64,000 nt of DNA from positions 1-64,000 of the forward strand of contig JAFDVL010000066.1 of the NCBI GenBank assembly GCA_018268995.1. The letters run 5' to 3'. The notes beneath the pieces are model-generated. The model was not told where the DNA came from. It searched no databases and saw only the letters and a list, made by a program, of their open reading frames with translations. This DNA is from Acidobacteriota bacterium (GTDB lineage Bacteria > Acidobacteriota > Blastocatellia > RBC074). The number at the start of each line of letters is the position of its first letter. Position 1 is the first letter of the stretch. Below, one piece after another: positions 51,980 through 60,896 of this stretch. The translations under genes and the position numbers were made by a program.

Positions 51980-54900
51980 ATGAGCAGAATTCTAACAACA
52001 ATTGATGGCAATGAAGCAGTTGCACACGTCGCGTATCGAATTAATGAAGTCATTGCGATTTACCCGATCACCCCATCCTCGCCGATGGGCGAATTGTCTG
52101 ATGCCTGGTCTTCAGCAACTAAACCAAACATTTGGGGCACAGTTCCCTCCGTAATTGAAATGCAAAGCGAAGGCGGAGCCGCTGGCGTAGTTCATGGATC
52201 GCTTCAGACAGGTTCTCTGACTACGACTTTTACGGCTTCGCAGGGATTGCTCCTGATGATCCCGAATATGTACAAGATCGCAGGCGAGTTGACGCCGATG
52301 GTGATTCACGTTGCAGCGCGCGCATTAGCCGCACAAGGGCTTTCGATCTTTGGCGATCACAGCGATGTCATGGCTACACGGGCGACAGGTTTTGCGATGC
52401 TCTGCTCTGGCTCGGTGCAGGAAGCGATGGATTTCGCGCTCATTTCACAGGCCATTTCGCTTCAATCCCGCCTTCCGTTTTTGCATTTCTTCGATGGATT
52501 TCGCACTTCCCATGAAGAAGCGAAAGTTGAGTTATTAACCGAAGACGATATGCGGGCGATGATTGATCTTGATCTCGTCCTTGCACATCGGTCACGCGGC
52601 TTATCGCCTGACCATCCGGTGATTCGCGGCACAGCGCAAAATCCCGATGTCTATTTTCAGGCGCGCGAGTCAGTCAATCCTTTTTACAACGCCTGCCCAG
52701 ACATCACGCAAGAAGTGATGGACAAGTTCGCAGGGCTTACCGGGCGCAGCTACCGGTTGTTTGATTACCACGGTGCGCCGGATGCCGAACGCGTGATCGT
52801 GCTGATGGGATCAGGCGCAGAAGTCACGCACGAGACGATTGATTATCTCAATCAGAAAAATGAAAAAGTCGGTGTCTTGAAAGTTCGCCTGTATCGCCCC
52901 TTCGATGTCAAACGATTTGTCGGCGCATTGCCCGCAACAACCAAAGCCATCGCGGTGTTGGATCGCACCAAAGAACCGGGGAGCCTGGGCGAGCCGCTTT
53001 ATCTGGATTGCGTTTCGGCGCTGCACGAAGGCATCAGCAACAATTGGTGTCAGTTTCAAACCATGCCGAAAATCGTAGGTGGACGATACGGGTTAGCCTC
53101 GCGCGAATTCACTCCGGCAATGGTCAAAGGAGTCTTTGATAATCTTGCGCAGGAGCATCCCAAAAATCATTTCACGATTGGCATTCACGATGACCTCACG
53201 CAGACAAGTTTGCCCTACGATGAAAGCTTTTCGACGGAACCGGATGAAGTCGTGCGCGCCTTATTTTACGGGCTTGGCGCAGATGGAACCGTCGGAGCGA
53301 ACAAAAATTCCATCAAGATCATCGGCGAAAACACCGATCATTTTGCGCAAGGGTATTTCGTCTACGACTCGAAGAAATCCGGTGCGATCACAGTTTCGCA
53401 TTTGCGATTTGGCCCCCATCCAATTCGCTCCAGCTACCTCATCACCAAAGCCAACTTTGTGGCCTGTCATCAACCCATCTTTCTTGAGCGTTACGACATG
53501 CTCGAAGCCCTGGTGCCGGGCGGAACCTTTCTGTTGAATTCGCCCGTTTCGCAAGAGGAAATCTGGGATCGTTTGCCGCGCACGATGCAGGAGCAGATGA
53601 TCGAAAAGCAAATTCGCTTTTTTGTCATTGATGCCACCAAAGTTGCACGCGACAGCGGGATGGGCAACCGGATCAACACGGTGATGCAGGTGTGTTTCTT
53701 TGCCTTATCCGGTGTGTTGGCACACGATGAAGCAATTGCAGCCATCAAAGCTGCGATCAAGAAAAGCTACAGCAGCAAGGGCGAAGAAGTCGTGGCGCGC
53801 AATGTTCTGGCGGTTGATCAAACGCTCTCACAACTTTTTGAAGTAAAAGTTCCGTCACAGCTAACCAGCGACCTGACATTGCCGCCACCCGTTTCGCCGC
53901 AGGCACCGCCATTCGTCCGCGATGTGTTGGGCAAGATGATCGCCACGCGTGGAACTGAACTACCCGTGAGCGTGCTTCCCTGTGATGGCACTTATCCAAC
54001 AGGCACAGCGAAATGGGAAAAACGCAATCTCGCGTTTGAAATTCCCGTGTGGGACCCACAGGTTTGTATTCAATGCGGCAAGTGCGCGATGGTCTGTCCG
54101 CACAGCGTGATTCGCATCAAGGTGTACGATGATAACCATCTCAGCAATGCGCCCAATACATTCAAATCGTGCGCAGCCAAAGACCGAGAATGGAATGGGC
54201 AGAAATACACAATTCAGGTCGCACCGGAAGATTGCACCGGCTGCGGCATTTGCGTTGATGTTTGTCCGGCGAAAAACAAATCGGAAACGCGGCTAAAGGC
54301 AATCAATATGCTGCCGCAACCACCGTTGCGCGAACAGGAACGCGAGAACTGGAATTTCTTTCTCACGCTTCCCGAAACAGATCGTCGCTTGCTGAAAATT
54401 TCCAACATTCGCCAGCAACAATTGCAGGAACCGTTGTTTGAGTTTTCAGGTGCCTGTTCAGGCTGCGGCGAAACGCCTTACATCAAGCTTGTCACACAGC
54501 TTTTTGGTGATCGTGCCCTGATTGCGAATGCGACGGGTTGTTCTTCCATCTACGGCGGCAATCTGCCGACGACGCCATACACCACCAATGCCGAAGGTCG
54601 CGGCCCGGCGTGGGCGAATTCGCTGTTTGAAGACAACGCGGAATTCGGACTTGGTTTTCGTGTTTCGCTCGACAAACAAACCGAATTTGCGACCCAACTG
54701 CTCAAGAAACTCGCGCCCCAAATCGGTGATGATTTAGTTCACGATATTTTGCAGGCAGTGCAAAAAGATGAAGCGGGCATTTATGAACAGCGCGAGCGAA
54801 TTGCAGCCTTGAAAGACAAGCTCATCAGCCTTGAATCAGACGAAGCCAGGCAATTGCAGCATATCGCCGATTTGCTGGTCAGAAAGTCTGTTTGGATTAT

Positions 54901-55579
54901 CGGCGGCGATGGCTGGGCGTATGACATTGGCTACGGCGGTTTGGATCACGTGCTGGCGAGTGGTCGCAACGTCAATATCCTCGTCCTTGATACCGAAGTT
55001 TATTCCAACACAGGCGGTCAGATGTCGAAGGCTACGCCACGCGCAGCAGTTGCCAAATTTGCAGCGGGCGGTAAACCTGCGCCGAAAAAAGACCTGGGCT
55101 TGATTGCGATGACCTACGGCAATGTGTACGTGGCGCGCGTTGCAATGGGCGCGCGCGATGAACACACGCTCAAAGCGTTTCTTGAGGCCGAAGCTTACGA
55201 CGGCCCTTCGCTCATCATTGCTTACAGTCATTGCATCGCCCACGGCATCAATATGACGACGGGCATGCAAAATCAAAAAGCTGCCGTAGATTCCGGGCAA
55301 TGGTTGCTGTATCGCTTCAATCCTGACCGCGAGCAGGCTGGGGAAAATCCATTACAGCTTGATTCACGAGCGCCCAAGATTCCGTTGGAACAATATCTTT
55401 ATCAGGAAAATCGCTTCAAGATGCTGACGAAAAGCCATCCTGAAGATGCGCGTCAATTGCTGAAGGAAGCGCAAGATGACGTGTATCACCGTTGGCATTA
55501 CTACGAATATCTTGCAGCGCGGAAAAACAAGCAGGTCGAGGCGGAAGAGAAAAACAAACCGGTGATTGCTGATCTTTAA
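51980..55579 (+). CDS. nifJ: Pyruvate:ferredoxin/flavodoxin oxidoreductase
   Basis: This 1199-residue homodimeric PFOR oxidises pyruvate to acetyl-CoA and reduces ferredoxin or flavodoxin. Domain I starts TTIDGNEAVAHVAYRINEVIAIYPITPSSPMGE, with the catalytic region near SEGGAAGVVHG. A ferredoxin-type domain has CIQCGKCAMVCP (C696-C706) and CTGCGICVDVCP (C752-C762), the two [4Fe-4S] clusters. CSGCGETPYIKL and the ThDP-binding GDGWAYDIGYGGLDHVL with SNTGGQMSKATPRAAVAKFA lie in the C-terminal half. Length is normal. AGGG lies before the ATG. It is followed by a DHOD-like gene, separated by a palindromic repeat. The organism also has a dehydrogenase E1 (17013-19241). Confidence 0.95.
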   Translation: MSRILTTIDGNEAVAHVAYRINEVIAIYPITPSSPMGELSDAWSSATKPNIWGTVPSVIEMQSEGGAAGVVHGSLQTGSLTTTFTASQGLLLMIPNMYKIAGELTPMVIHVAARALAAQGLSIFGDHSDVMATRATGFAMLCSGSVQEAMDFALISQAISLQSRLPFLHFFDGFRTSHEEAKVELLTEDDMRAMIDLDLVLAHRSRGLSPDHPVIRGTAQNPDVYFQARESVNPFYNACPDITQEVMDKFAGLTGRSYRLFDYHGAPDAERVIVLMGSGAEVTHETIDYLNQKNEKVGVLKVRLYRPFDVKRFVGALPATTKAIAVLDRTKEPGSLGEPLYLDCVSALHEGISNNWCQFQTMPKIVGGRYGLASREFTPAMVKGVFDNLAQEHPKNHFTIGIHDDLTQTSLPYDESFSTEPDEVVRALFYGLGADGTVGANKNSIKIIGENTDHFAQGYFVYDSKKSGAITVSHLRFGPHPIRSSYLITKANFVACHQPIFLERYDMLEALVPGGTFLLNSPVSQEEIWDRLPRTMQEQMIEKQIRFFVIDATKVARDSGMGNRINTVMQVCFFALSGVLAHDEAIAAIKAAIKKSYSSKGEEVVARNVLAVDQTLSQLFEVKVPSQLTSDLTLPPPVSPQAPPFVRDVLGKMIATRGTELPVSVLPCDGTYPTGTAKWEKRNLAFEIPVWDPQVCIQCGKCAMVCPHSVIRIKVYDDNHLSNAPNTFKSCAAKDREWNGQKYTIQVAPEDCTGCGICVDVCPAKNKSETRLKAINMLPQPPLREQERENWNFFLTLPETDRRLLKISNIRQQQLQEPLFEFSGACSGCGETPYIKLVTQLFGDRALIANATGCSSIYGGNLPTTPYTTNAEGRGPAWANSLFEDNAEFGLGFRVSLDKQTEFATQLLKKLAPQIGDDLVHDILQAVQKDEAGIYEQRERIAALKDKLISLESDEARQLQHIADLLVRKSVWIIGGDGWAYDIGYGGLDHVLASGRNVNILVLDTEVYSNTGGQMSKATPRAAVAKFAAGGKPAPKKDLGLIAMTYGNVYVARVAMGARDEHTLKAFLEAEAYDGPSLIIAYSHCIAHGINMTTGMQNQKAAVDSGQWLLYRFNPDREQAGENPLQLDSRAPKIPLEQYLYQENRFKMLTKSHPEDARQLLKEAQDDVYHRWHYYEYLAARKNKQVEAEEKNKPVIADL

Positions 55580-55581
55580 AT

Positions 55582-55671
55582 GTACCGCAAACATCTTGTT
55601 TGCGGGCTGTATTGAAAGTGCATTAGTGATTCAGAACAGCGTAGCGGCGCTGCAAACAAGATGTTTGCAGT
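55582..55671. repeat. Palindromic repeat, AACATCTTGTTTG family, copy 2
   Basis: GCAAACATCTTGTTTGC (55587-55603) is perfectly matched by its inverse at 55652-55668; each arm is itself a palindrome with a three-base centre. It starts just after the PFOR stop codon and ends before the DHOD-like ribosome site. Copy 1 is at 810-880. Confidence 0.85.
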
Positions 55672-55695
55672 TCATCGTCAGTTTGAGGATTTGAT

Positions 55696-56715
55696 ATGGA
55701 TTTGAGCACGACATATCTGGGATTGAATTTGCGCACACCGCTTATCGTGGCCGCCTCACCGCTTTCGGATGAGATAGACGATATCAAGCGCATGGAAGAC
55801 GCCGGGGCCTCGGCAGTAGTGCTTTACTCCCTCTTTGAAGAACAACTCGCGCGCGATTCCTCGGAGCTGGAACACCACCTGAGCTATGGCACGAATAGCT
55901 TCGCTGAGGCGCTGACCTTCTTTCCTGAACCTACACAATTTCACCTTGGCCCCGAAGATTATCTGAAGCATATTCGGCGCGCCAAAGAAGCCGTTGATAT
56001 TCCGATCATCGCTAGTCTGAATGGGGATTCGCTTGGTGGCTGGACAAGTTATGCCAGAGAAATGCAGGAAGCCGGAGCCGATGCGCTGGAGCTAAATATC
56101 TATTACATCCCCACCAACACGGAACTTTCTGGCACGGAGGTCGAGCAAACGTATTTGGATATTTTGCAATCAGTGAAATCGCAGGTCACGATTCCGGTAG
56201 CCGTAAAGTTAAGCCCCTTTTTCAGCAATCTGGCATATACAGCGAAGCGATTGGAAGAGGCTGGAGTCAGTGGACTGGTGCTCTTCAATCGTTTCTATCA
56301 GCCGGATATTCATCTGGAAACATTGGAAGTCAAACCAAACATTATTTTAAGCACGCCACAAGCATTACGATTGCCGATGCGGTGGATTGCAATTCTTTAT
56401 GGACGCATCAAGGCTGATTTAGCCGCAACCAGCGGAATTCATACGGATCAGGACATTTTGAAGATGCTGATGGCTGGTGCCAGCGTGACGCAGCTCTGTT
56501 CTGTGCTTTTTCGGTATGGAATTGATCACATTCGTGTGTTGGAACGTGACTTATGCGATTGGATGGTTGAGCATGAGTATAGTTCCGTACGACAATTGCT
56601 CGGCAGCATGAGTCAAATACATTGTGCCAATCCGGGCGAGTTTGAGCGAGCGCAATATGTTCGCGCCCTCCATAGTTTTAAGCCTGCGCACGGACACGAT
56701 TCCAATCATCGGTAA
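55696..56715 (+). CDS. Dihydroorotate dehydrogenase-like protein
   Basis: This 339-residue flavoprotein has the dihydroorotate dehydrogenase TIM-barrel fold: LGLNLRTPLIVAASPLS (residues 8-24), AGASAVVLYSLFEEQL (35-50), PIIASLNGDSLGGWTSYAREMQEAGADALELNIY (100-133) and VKLSPFFSNLAYTAKRLEEAGVSGLVLFNRF. True DHOD residues are only partly kept, so it may not act in pyrimidine synthesis. Such proteins often neighbour PFOR genes, as here, but the reaction is unknown. GAGGATT precedes the ATG. It precedes citrate synthase by 17 bases, likely co-transcribed. Confidence 0.88.
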   Translation: MDLSTTYLGLNLRTPLIVAASPLSDEIDDIKRMEDAGASAVVLYSLFEEQLARDSSELEHHLSYGTNSFAEALTFFPEPTQFHLGPEDYLKHIRRAKEAVDIPIIASLNGDSLGGWTSYAREMQEAGADALELNIYYIPTNTELSGTEVEQTYLDILQSVKSQVTIPVAVKLSPFFSNLAYTAKRLEEAGVSGLVLFNRFYQPDIHLETLEVKPNIILSTPQALRLPMRWIAILYGRIKADLAATSGIHTDQDILKMLMAGASVTQLCSVLFRYGIDHIRVLERDLCDWMVEHEYSSVRQLLGSMSQIHCANPGEFERAQYVRALHSFKPAHGHDSNHR

Positions 56716-56732
56716 TGCAAAAGGAGAAAAGA

Positions 56733-58028
56733 ATGAGTTCCAACAGCTTAACCATCACAGATAACCGAACGGGTAAGCAATACGAAATTCCCATTGAGAA
56801 CGGCACCATCCGTACGATGGATTTACGCAAAATCAAAGTCGCAGATGACGATTTTGGCTTGATGGGGTATGACCCCGCTTTCACCAACACAGCGTCCACC
56901 AAAAGCAATATTACATTTATTGATGGCGACAAAGGCATTCTTCGTTATCGCGGCTATCCCATCGAACAACTGGCAGGAAAATGCACTTATCTGGAAGTGG
57001 CCTATTTAATTCTGCACGGCGAATTGCCCACCGAAGCGCAATTGAAAAATTGGAACTGGAACATTACGCATCACACGTTCATCAACGAAAACATCAAAAA
57101 GGTGTTGGATGGATTTCATTACGACGCGCATCCGATGGGGATTTTTATCAGCACGGTCAGTGCGCTTTCGACGTTTTACCCCGATGCCAAAAATATCTTT
57201 GATGCTGAAAATCGCCACAAACAAATCTATCGGTTGATTGCCAAAGTGGCGACGATTGCCGCTTTCGCCTATCGGCATCGCATCGGATTGCCCTATGCCT
57301 ACCCGGACAATGATCTCAGCTTCACGGGCAATTTTCTCAATATGATGTTCAAGACCAGCGAGCTGAAATATCAGCCCAATCCGGTGCTGGAGCGCGCTCT
57401 GGATGTCTTGTTCATCCTGCATGCAGATCATGAGCAGAATTGCAGCACGAATTCGATGCGCGGCATTGGCAGTTCGCACGTTGATCCCTATTCGGCCTTA
57501 GCCGGAGCCGCCGCCGCGTTGTATGGCCCGTTGCACGGCGGTGCGAACGAAGCAGTGTTGCGAATGCTCAGTGAAATTGGCACGGTGGATCGTATTCCTG
57601 AATACATCAAACGCGTCAAGGAAGGTAATTTTAAACTGATGGGCTTTGGGCATCGGGTCTACAAAAACTACGATCCGCGCGCCCGGATTATCAAACAAGT
57701 TGCCGACGAAGTCTTTGAAGTCACCGGCAAAGACAAGCTGCTCGACGTTGCCCTCGAACTCGAACGCATTGCCCTGGATGACGAGTATTTCGTCAAACGC
57801 AAGCTGTATCCCAACGTAGATTTCTATTCTGGGATTATTTACAAAGCGATGGGCTTCCCGGTGGAAATGTTCCCCGTGCTTTTTGCCATCCCGCGCACGT
57901 CGGGCTGGATTGCACAGTGGGAAGAAATGCTGCTCGATCCTGAGCAGAAAATCGCGCGCCCGCGTCAGGTGTATCTGGGCAGCGATGAACGTGATTTTGT
58001 ACCGATGGAAAACCGGAATCCAAGTTAG
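56733..58028 (+). CDS. gltA: Citrate synthase
   Basis: Citrate synthase condenses acetyl-CoA with oxaloacetate. At 431 residues it is the large hexameric-type (gltA) form. Catalytic motifs are HADHEQNCSTNSMR (His near residue 230), GPLHGGANEAVLRML (His near residue 265) and GFGHRVYKNYDPRARIIK (near residue 305); the catalytic aspartate lies in NVDFYSGIIYKAMGFP near residue 365. The ATG at 56733 is chosen since AAGGAG lies eight bases upstream; an ATG at 56715 overlapping the DHOD stop would add six residues. It directly uses the acetyl-CoA made by PFOR. Confidence 0.95.
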   Translation: MSSNSLTITDNRTGKQYEIPIENGTIRTMDLRKIKVADDDFGLMGYDPAFTNTASTKSNITFIDGDKGILRYRGYPIEQLAGKCTYLEVAYLILHGELPTEAQLKNWNWNITHHTFINENIKKVLDGFHYDAHPMGIFISTVSALSTFYPDAKNIFDAENRHKQIYRLIAKVATIAAFAYRHRIGLPYAYPDNDLSFTGNFLNMMFKTSELKYQPNPVLERALDVLFILHADHEQNCSTNSMRGIGSSHVDPYSALAGAAAALYGPLHGGANEAVLRMLSEIGTVDRIPEYIKRVKEGNFKLMGFGHRVYKNYDPRARIIKQVADEVFEVTGKDKLLDVALELERIALDDEYFVKRKLYPNVDFYSGIIYKAMGFPVEMFPVLFAIPRTSGWIAQWEEMLLDPEQKIARPRQVYLGSDERDFVPMENRNPS

Positions 58029-58161
58029 GATGAACCCGGAGCCTGAGGGAGAGAAAGAGGGAAGGAGAGAAGGAGAGACACGGCGACAACGCGCAGGTAC
58101 TTCTCTCTCGCCCCTCACTCGTTCTCCCTGTCTCTCCCTCCCGTGTTCTGCGTTTTCATCC
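58028..58161. repeat. Purine-rich imperfect palindromic element
   Basis: The element is bounded by GGATGAA (58028-58034) and its inverse TTCATCC (58155-58161). Inside, an arm of GGGAGAGAAAGAGGGA type (58048 onwards) faces its pyrimidine-rich partner (58121-58141, CGTTCTCCCTGTCTCTCCCTC). It overlaps the last base of the citrate synthase stop codon. The low-complexity content makes its exact limits uncertain. Confidence 0.6.
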
Positions 58162-58208
58162 CAAAGGCTGTACGTGGATGAGTGATCCGTCGGTTAGGAG
58201 GATCATCC

Positions 58209-59471
58209 ATGAACGACGACACAGCGATCCGTCGCGATTTTTTGAAAGGAGCCGCTGCAAGTCTTCTGGTGATGTTTTCAGAAGACGATTTATTGGCAGC
58301 CAGTCTCAGGCAAACCACCCCATCCACTCCCCCAGTGAAATTTGGACTGATTGGCGTCGGCCAATGGAGCAAGGAAATTCTAGCGACGATTTCCCGCTCT
58401 CAATCGGCCCGAATTTCCGCCCTCTGCGATCCCTATCAACCCGCCCTGAAAAAAGCGTTAGAAACCGCGCCAAACGCGATGACGACCAACGATTACCGCA
58501 AGGTGGTGGAATCGCCAGAAGTCGAAGCCGTCATCATCGCTACGCCTACGCACTTGCACAAAGACATCGTGCTGGCCGCCTTGCAAGCAGGCAAACACGT
58601 CTATTGTGAAGCCCCTTTCGCCCACACGATTGACGATGCCAAAGCCATTGCCAGCGCGGCACAAGCCAATCCCAAATTGAAATTCCAGGCGGGGTTGCAA
58701 GGACGTTCCAATGCGATGTACCGCCACATCTCAAACTTCATTCGTACAGGCGTGCTGGGCAGTCCGGCACAGGTTATTTCGCAATGGAATAAAAAGCTCA
58801 GTTGGCGACGCGCCGCACCGACGCCGGAACGCGAAGCAGAATTGAACTGGCATTTATCCAAACAATCTTCCATCGGATTGCCCGGTGAGATTGGCATTCA
58901 TCAGTTCGATCTTGTGAATTGGTATCTGAAGTCGTTGCCCATCGCTGTCTCAGGCTTCGGTTCGACGATAAACTGGAAGGATGGCCGCGACGTGCCAGAC
59001 ACAGTGCAATGCGTGTTGGAATATCCCAATAACGTGCGAATGATGTTCACTTCGACGCTGGTCAGTTCGTTCAGCAACTCGTACACCTTGTTCCAAGGCA
59101 GCAATAGCAGTCTGATGCTCCGCGAAAAGCGAGGCTGGATGGTGAAGGAAGCGGATTCGGCCTTGCTCGGTTGGGAGGTTTACGCTCGCAAAGAAAACCT
59201 GCACGACGAAACGGGCATTTGCATGGTGGCGGATGCGACGAAGCTGCTGGAAGAAGGCAAGGAACCGGGCAAGGAATCTTCGATGGAAACGCGGCAATCA
59301 GCGCTCTCGCTGGCGTTCGATAACTTTGCGCAAAGCATCCGCGAAAACACAAATCCCATTGGCAGTGTGTTAGATGGCTATCGCGCTACAGTCACCGCCA
59401 TCAAAGCGCACGAGGCTGTGATGTCAGGCAACAAGATCGCAATTCCCAAATCCATTTTTGATTTGAACTAG
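58209..59471 (+). CDS. Tat-exported Gfo/Idh/MocA oxidoreductase, EAP variant
   Basis: This NAD(P)-dependent sugar oxidoreductase of the Gfo/Idh/MocA family has a twin-arginine signal (IRRDFLKGAAASLLVM), so it is probably exported with bound cofactor, as is glucose-fructose oxidoreductase. The Rossmann start is KFGLIGVGQWSKEI (44-57), then ATPTHLHK (111-118). The usual EKP motif is E134-A135-P136 (CEAPFAHT), lacking the conserved lysine. The substrate region GEIGIHQFDLVNWYLKSLP is present. The ATG at 58209 has a strong GGAGG upstream; an in-frame start at 58182 is not supported. It is followed 17 bases later by a second member with intact EKP. Confidence 0.87.
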   Translation: MNDDTAIRRDFLKGAAASLLVMFSEDDLLAASLRQTTPSTPPVKFGLIGVGQWSKEILATISRSQSARISALCDPYQPALKKALETAPNAMTTNDYRKVVESPEVEAVIIATPTHLHKDIVLAALQAGKHVYCEAPFAHTIDDAKAIASAAQANPKLKFQAGLQGRSNAMYRHISNFIRTGVLGSPAQVISQWNKKLSWRRAAPTPEREAELNWHLSKQSSIGLPGEIGIHQFDLVNWYLKSLPIAVSGFGSTINWKDGRDVPDTVQCVLEYPNNVRMMFTSTLVSSFSNSYTLFQGSNSSLMLREKRGWMVKEADSALLGWEVYARKENLHDETGICMVADATKLLEEGKEPGKESSMETRQSALSLAFDNFAQSIRENTNPIGSVLDGYRATVTAIKAHEAVMSGNKIAIPKSIFDLN

Positions 59472-59488
59472 ACCAGGAGGGTCATTGT

Positions 59489-60787
59489 ATGAATCGGCAA
59501 AATCACACCCAGGAATTATCCAGACGCGATTTTATTAAATCCACCGGAGTCAGCGCGGGGCTGCTCGCTACGCCCTCGCTTTTTCATTCCGAAACAATTG
59601 CGGCAACCACCTTCCCTTCCAAAGTTCTCGGTGCGAATGATCGTATCAACTACGGCTTTGTTGGCGTTGGGGGGATGGGAGCAAAACATCTTTCGATCAT
59701 CAAAGAATTCTCGGCGACTGAAAATGTCGCGGTGTTAGCCGTGGCCGATGTCTTTGACAAACGACGACAGGAGGCCAAGACCAAAGCAGAACTCACAGAC
59801 GCGCAAATTTTTAATGAATATCGCAAGGTACTCGACAACAAAGATATTGATGTGGTCGTCATCGCTACGCCCGATCACTGGCACGCGCGCATTGCGATGG
59901 AAGCGATGCAGGCCGGAAAACATATCTATGTCGAAAAACCGATGACGCGTACGTTGGAGGATGCGTTCAAGCTCTACGACACCGCAATGCAAACCAAACG
60001 CTGGGTGCAGGTCGGTTCACACGGATGCAGTGATCCGAAATGGCACAAAGCCCGCGAGATTGTCCAATCCGGCAAGCTTGGCAAAATGCTCTGGGCACAG
60101 GGCAGCTATTGCCGCAACAATCCCAAAGGCGAATGGAATTACAAAATCGAACCTGAAGCGATTGAGCAAAACATTGATTGGACAACGTGGCTCGGCAGTA
60201 CACCGAAACGCCCCTTCAATGCTGAACGATTTTACCGTTGGCGCAAATACTGGGATTACGGCAACGGCATCATTGGTGATTTGTGGCCGCATCGTCTGCA
60301 TCCGTTGATGCTGGCAATGGCGATGAATGAATTTCCCAAGAGCGTCGCATGCATCGGCGGCATCCTTTGCGACACCGACAAAGGTCGTGGCGAACCGCGC
60401 GAAGTCGCAGACACCACGATGGTCGTCGTCGAATTCCCCTGTGGCGCGATGATTCATCTGGCGGGTTCCACCGTCAACGAACGCGGCGTCGAAGACATTA
60501 TTCGTGGCCAAAAAGCTGACCTGTTATTCGGCGGCGGTAAAGTGCAAATCCAACCCGAACGCCCCTACGTCGAAGATCTTGATGCCAGCGATGAAACGCC
60601 GCCTGACGCAGGCGAAACGCACGCCAAACATCAAAAGAATTTCATTGATTCGCTGCGTGCCAACAAAGCGCCCAACTGCGATATTGAATTGGCGATTCGC
60701 GTCCAAACCGTCGTGTCACTCGCTGAAGAATCCTATCGCAAAGGCCGGATGGTGCATTTCGATCCGGTGAAGCGAAGAGTCAGTTAG
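59489..60787 (+). CDS. Tat-exported Gfo/Idh/MocA oxidoreductase
   Basis: This is a Gfo/Idh/MocA family NAD(P)-dependent oxidoreductase of 432 residues. A twin-arginine signal (SRRDFIKSTGVSAGLLATPSLF) precedes the Rossmann domain: INYGFVGVGGMGAKHL (53-68), IATPDHWHA (125-133) and the canonical EKP at 149-151. The C-terminal half has RWRKYWDYGNGIIGDLWPHRLHPLM with the conserved aspartate and histidine. Some family members oxidise a sugar hydroxyl at C3. It is probably paired with the preceding EAP-type member; GGAGGG precedes the ATG at 59489. Confidence 0.9.
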   Translation: MNRQNHTQELSRRDFIKSTGVSAGLLATPSLFHSETIAATTFPSKVLGANDRINYGFVGVGGMGAKHLSIIKEFSATENVAVLAVADVFDKRRQEAKTKAELTDAQIFNEYRKVLDNKDIDVVVIATPDHWHARIAMEAMQAGKHIYVEKPMTRTLEDAFKLYDTAMQTKRWVQVGSHGCSDPKWHKAREIVQSGKLGKMLWAQGSYCRNNPKGEWNYKIEPEAIEQNIDWTTWLGSTPKRPFNAERFYRWRKYWDYGNGIIGDLWPHRLHPLMLAMAMNEFPKSVACIGGILCDTDKGRGEPREVADTTMVVVEFPCGAMIHLAGSTVNERGVEDIIRGQKADLLFGGGKVQIQPERPYVEDLDASDETPPDAGETHAKHQKNFIDSLRANKAPNCDIELAIRVQTVVSLAEESYRKGRMVHFDPVKRRVS

Positions 60788-60801
60788 CTTTCTTACAATG
60801 A

Positions 60802-60869
60802 GGCGGAAGCCCGACTGTGAAGGAAGGCGCAGAGTATAAAACGCCCTCCTTCACAGTCGGGCTTCTGCC
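60802..60869. repeat. Palindromic repeat, GGCGGAAGCCCGACTGT family, copy 2
   Basis: The left arm 60802-60829 and right arm 60842-60869 match as inverted repeats in 26 of 28 positions, beginning GGCGGAAGCCCGACTGT. It lies 15 bases after the stop of the second Gfo/Idh/MocA gene, where it could act as a transcript-end stem. Copy 1 is at 32605-32673. Confidence 0.88.
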
Positions 60870-60896
60870 ACAACTCTCTTGCGGTAATAAAGCTTT

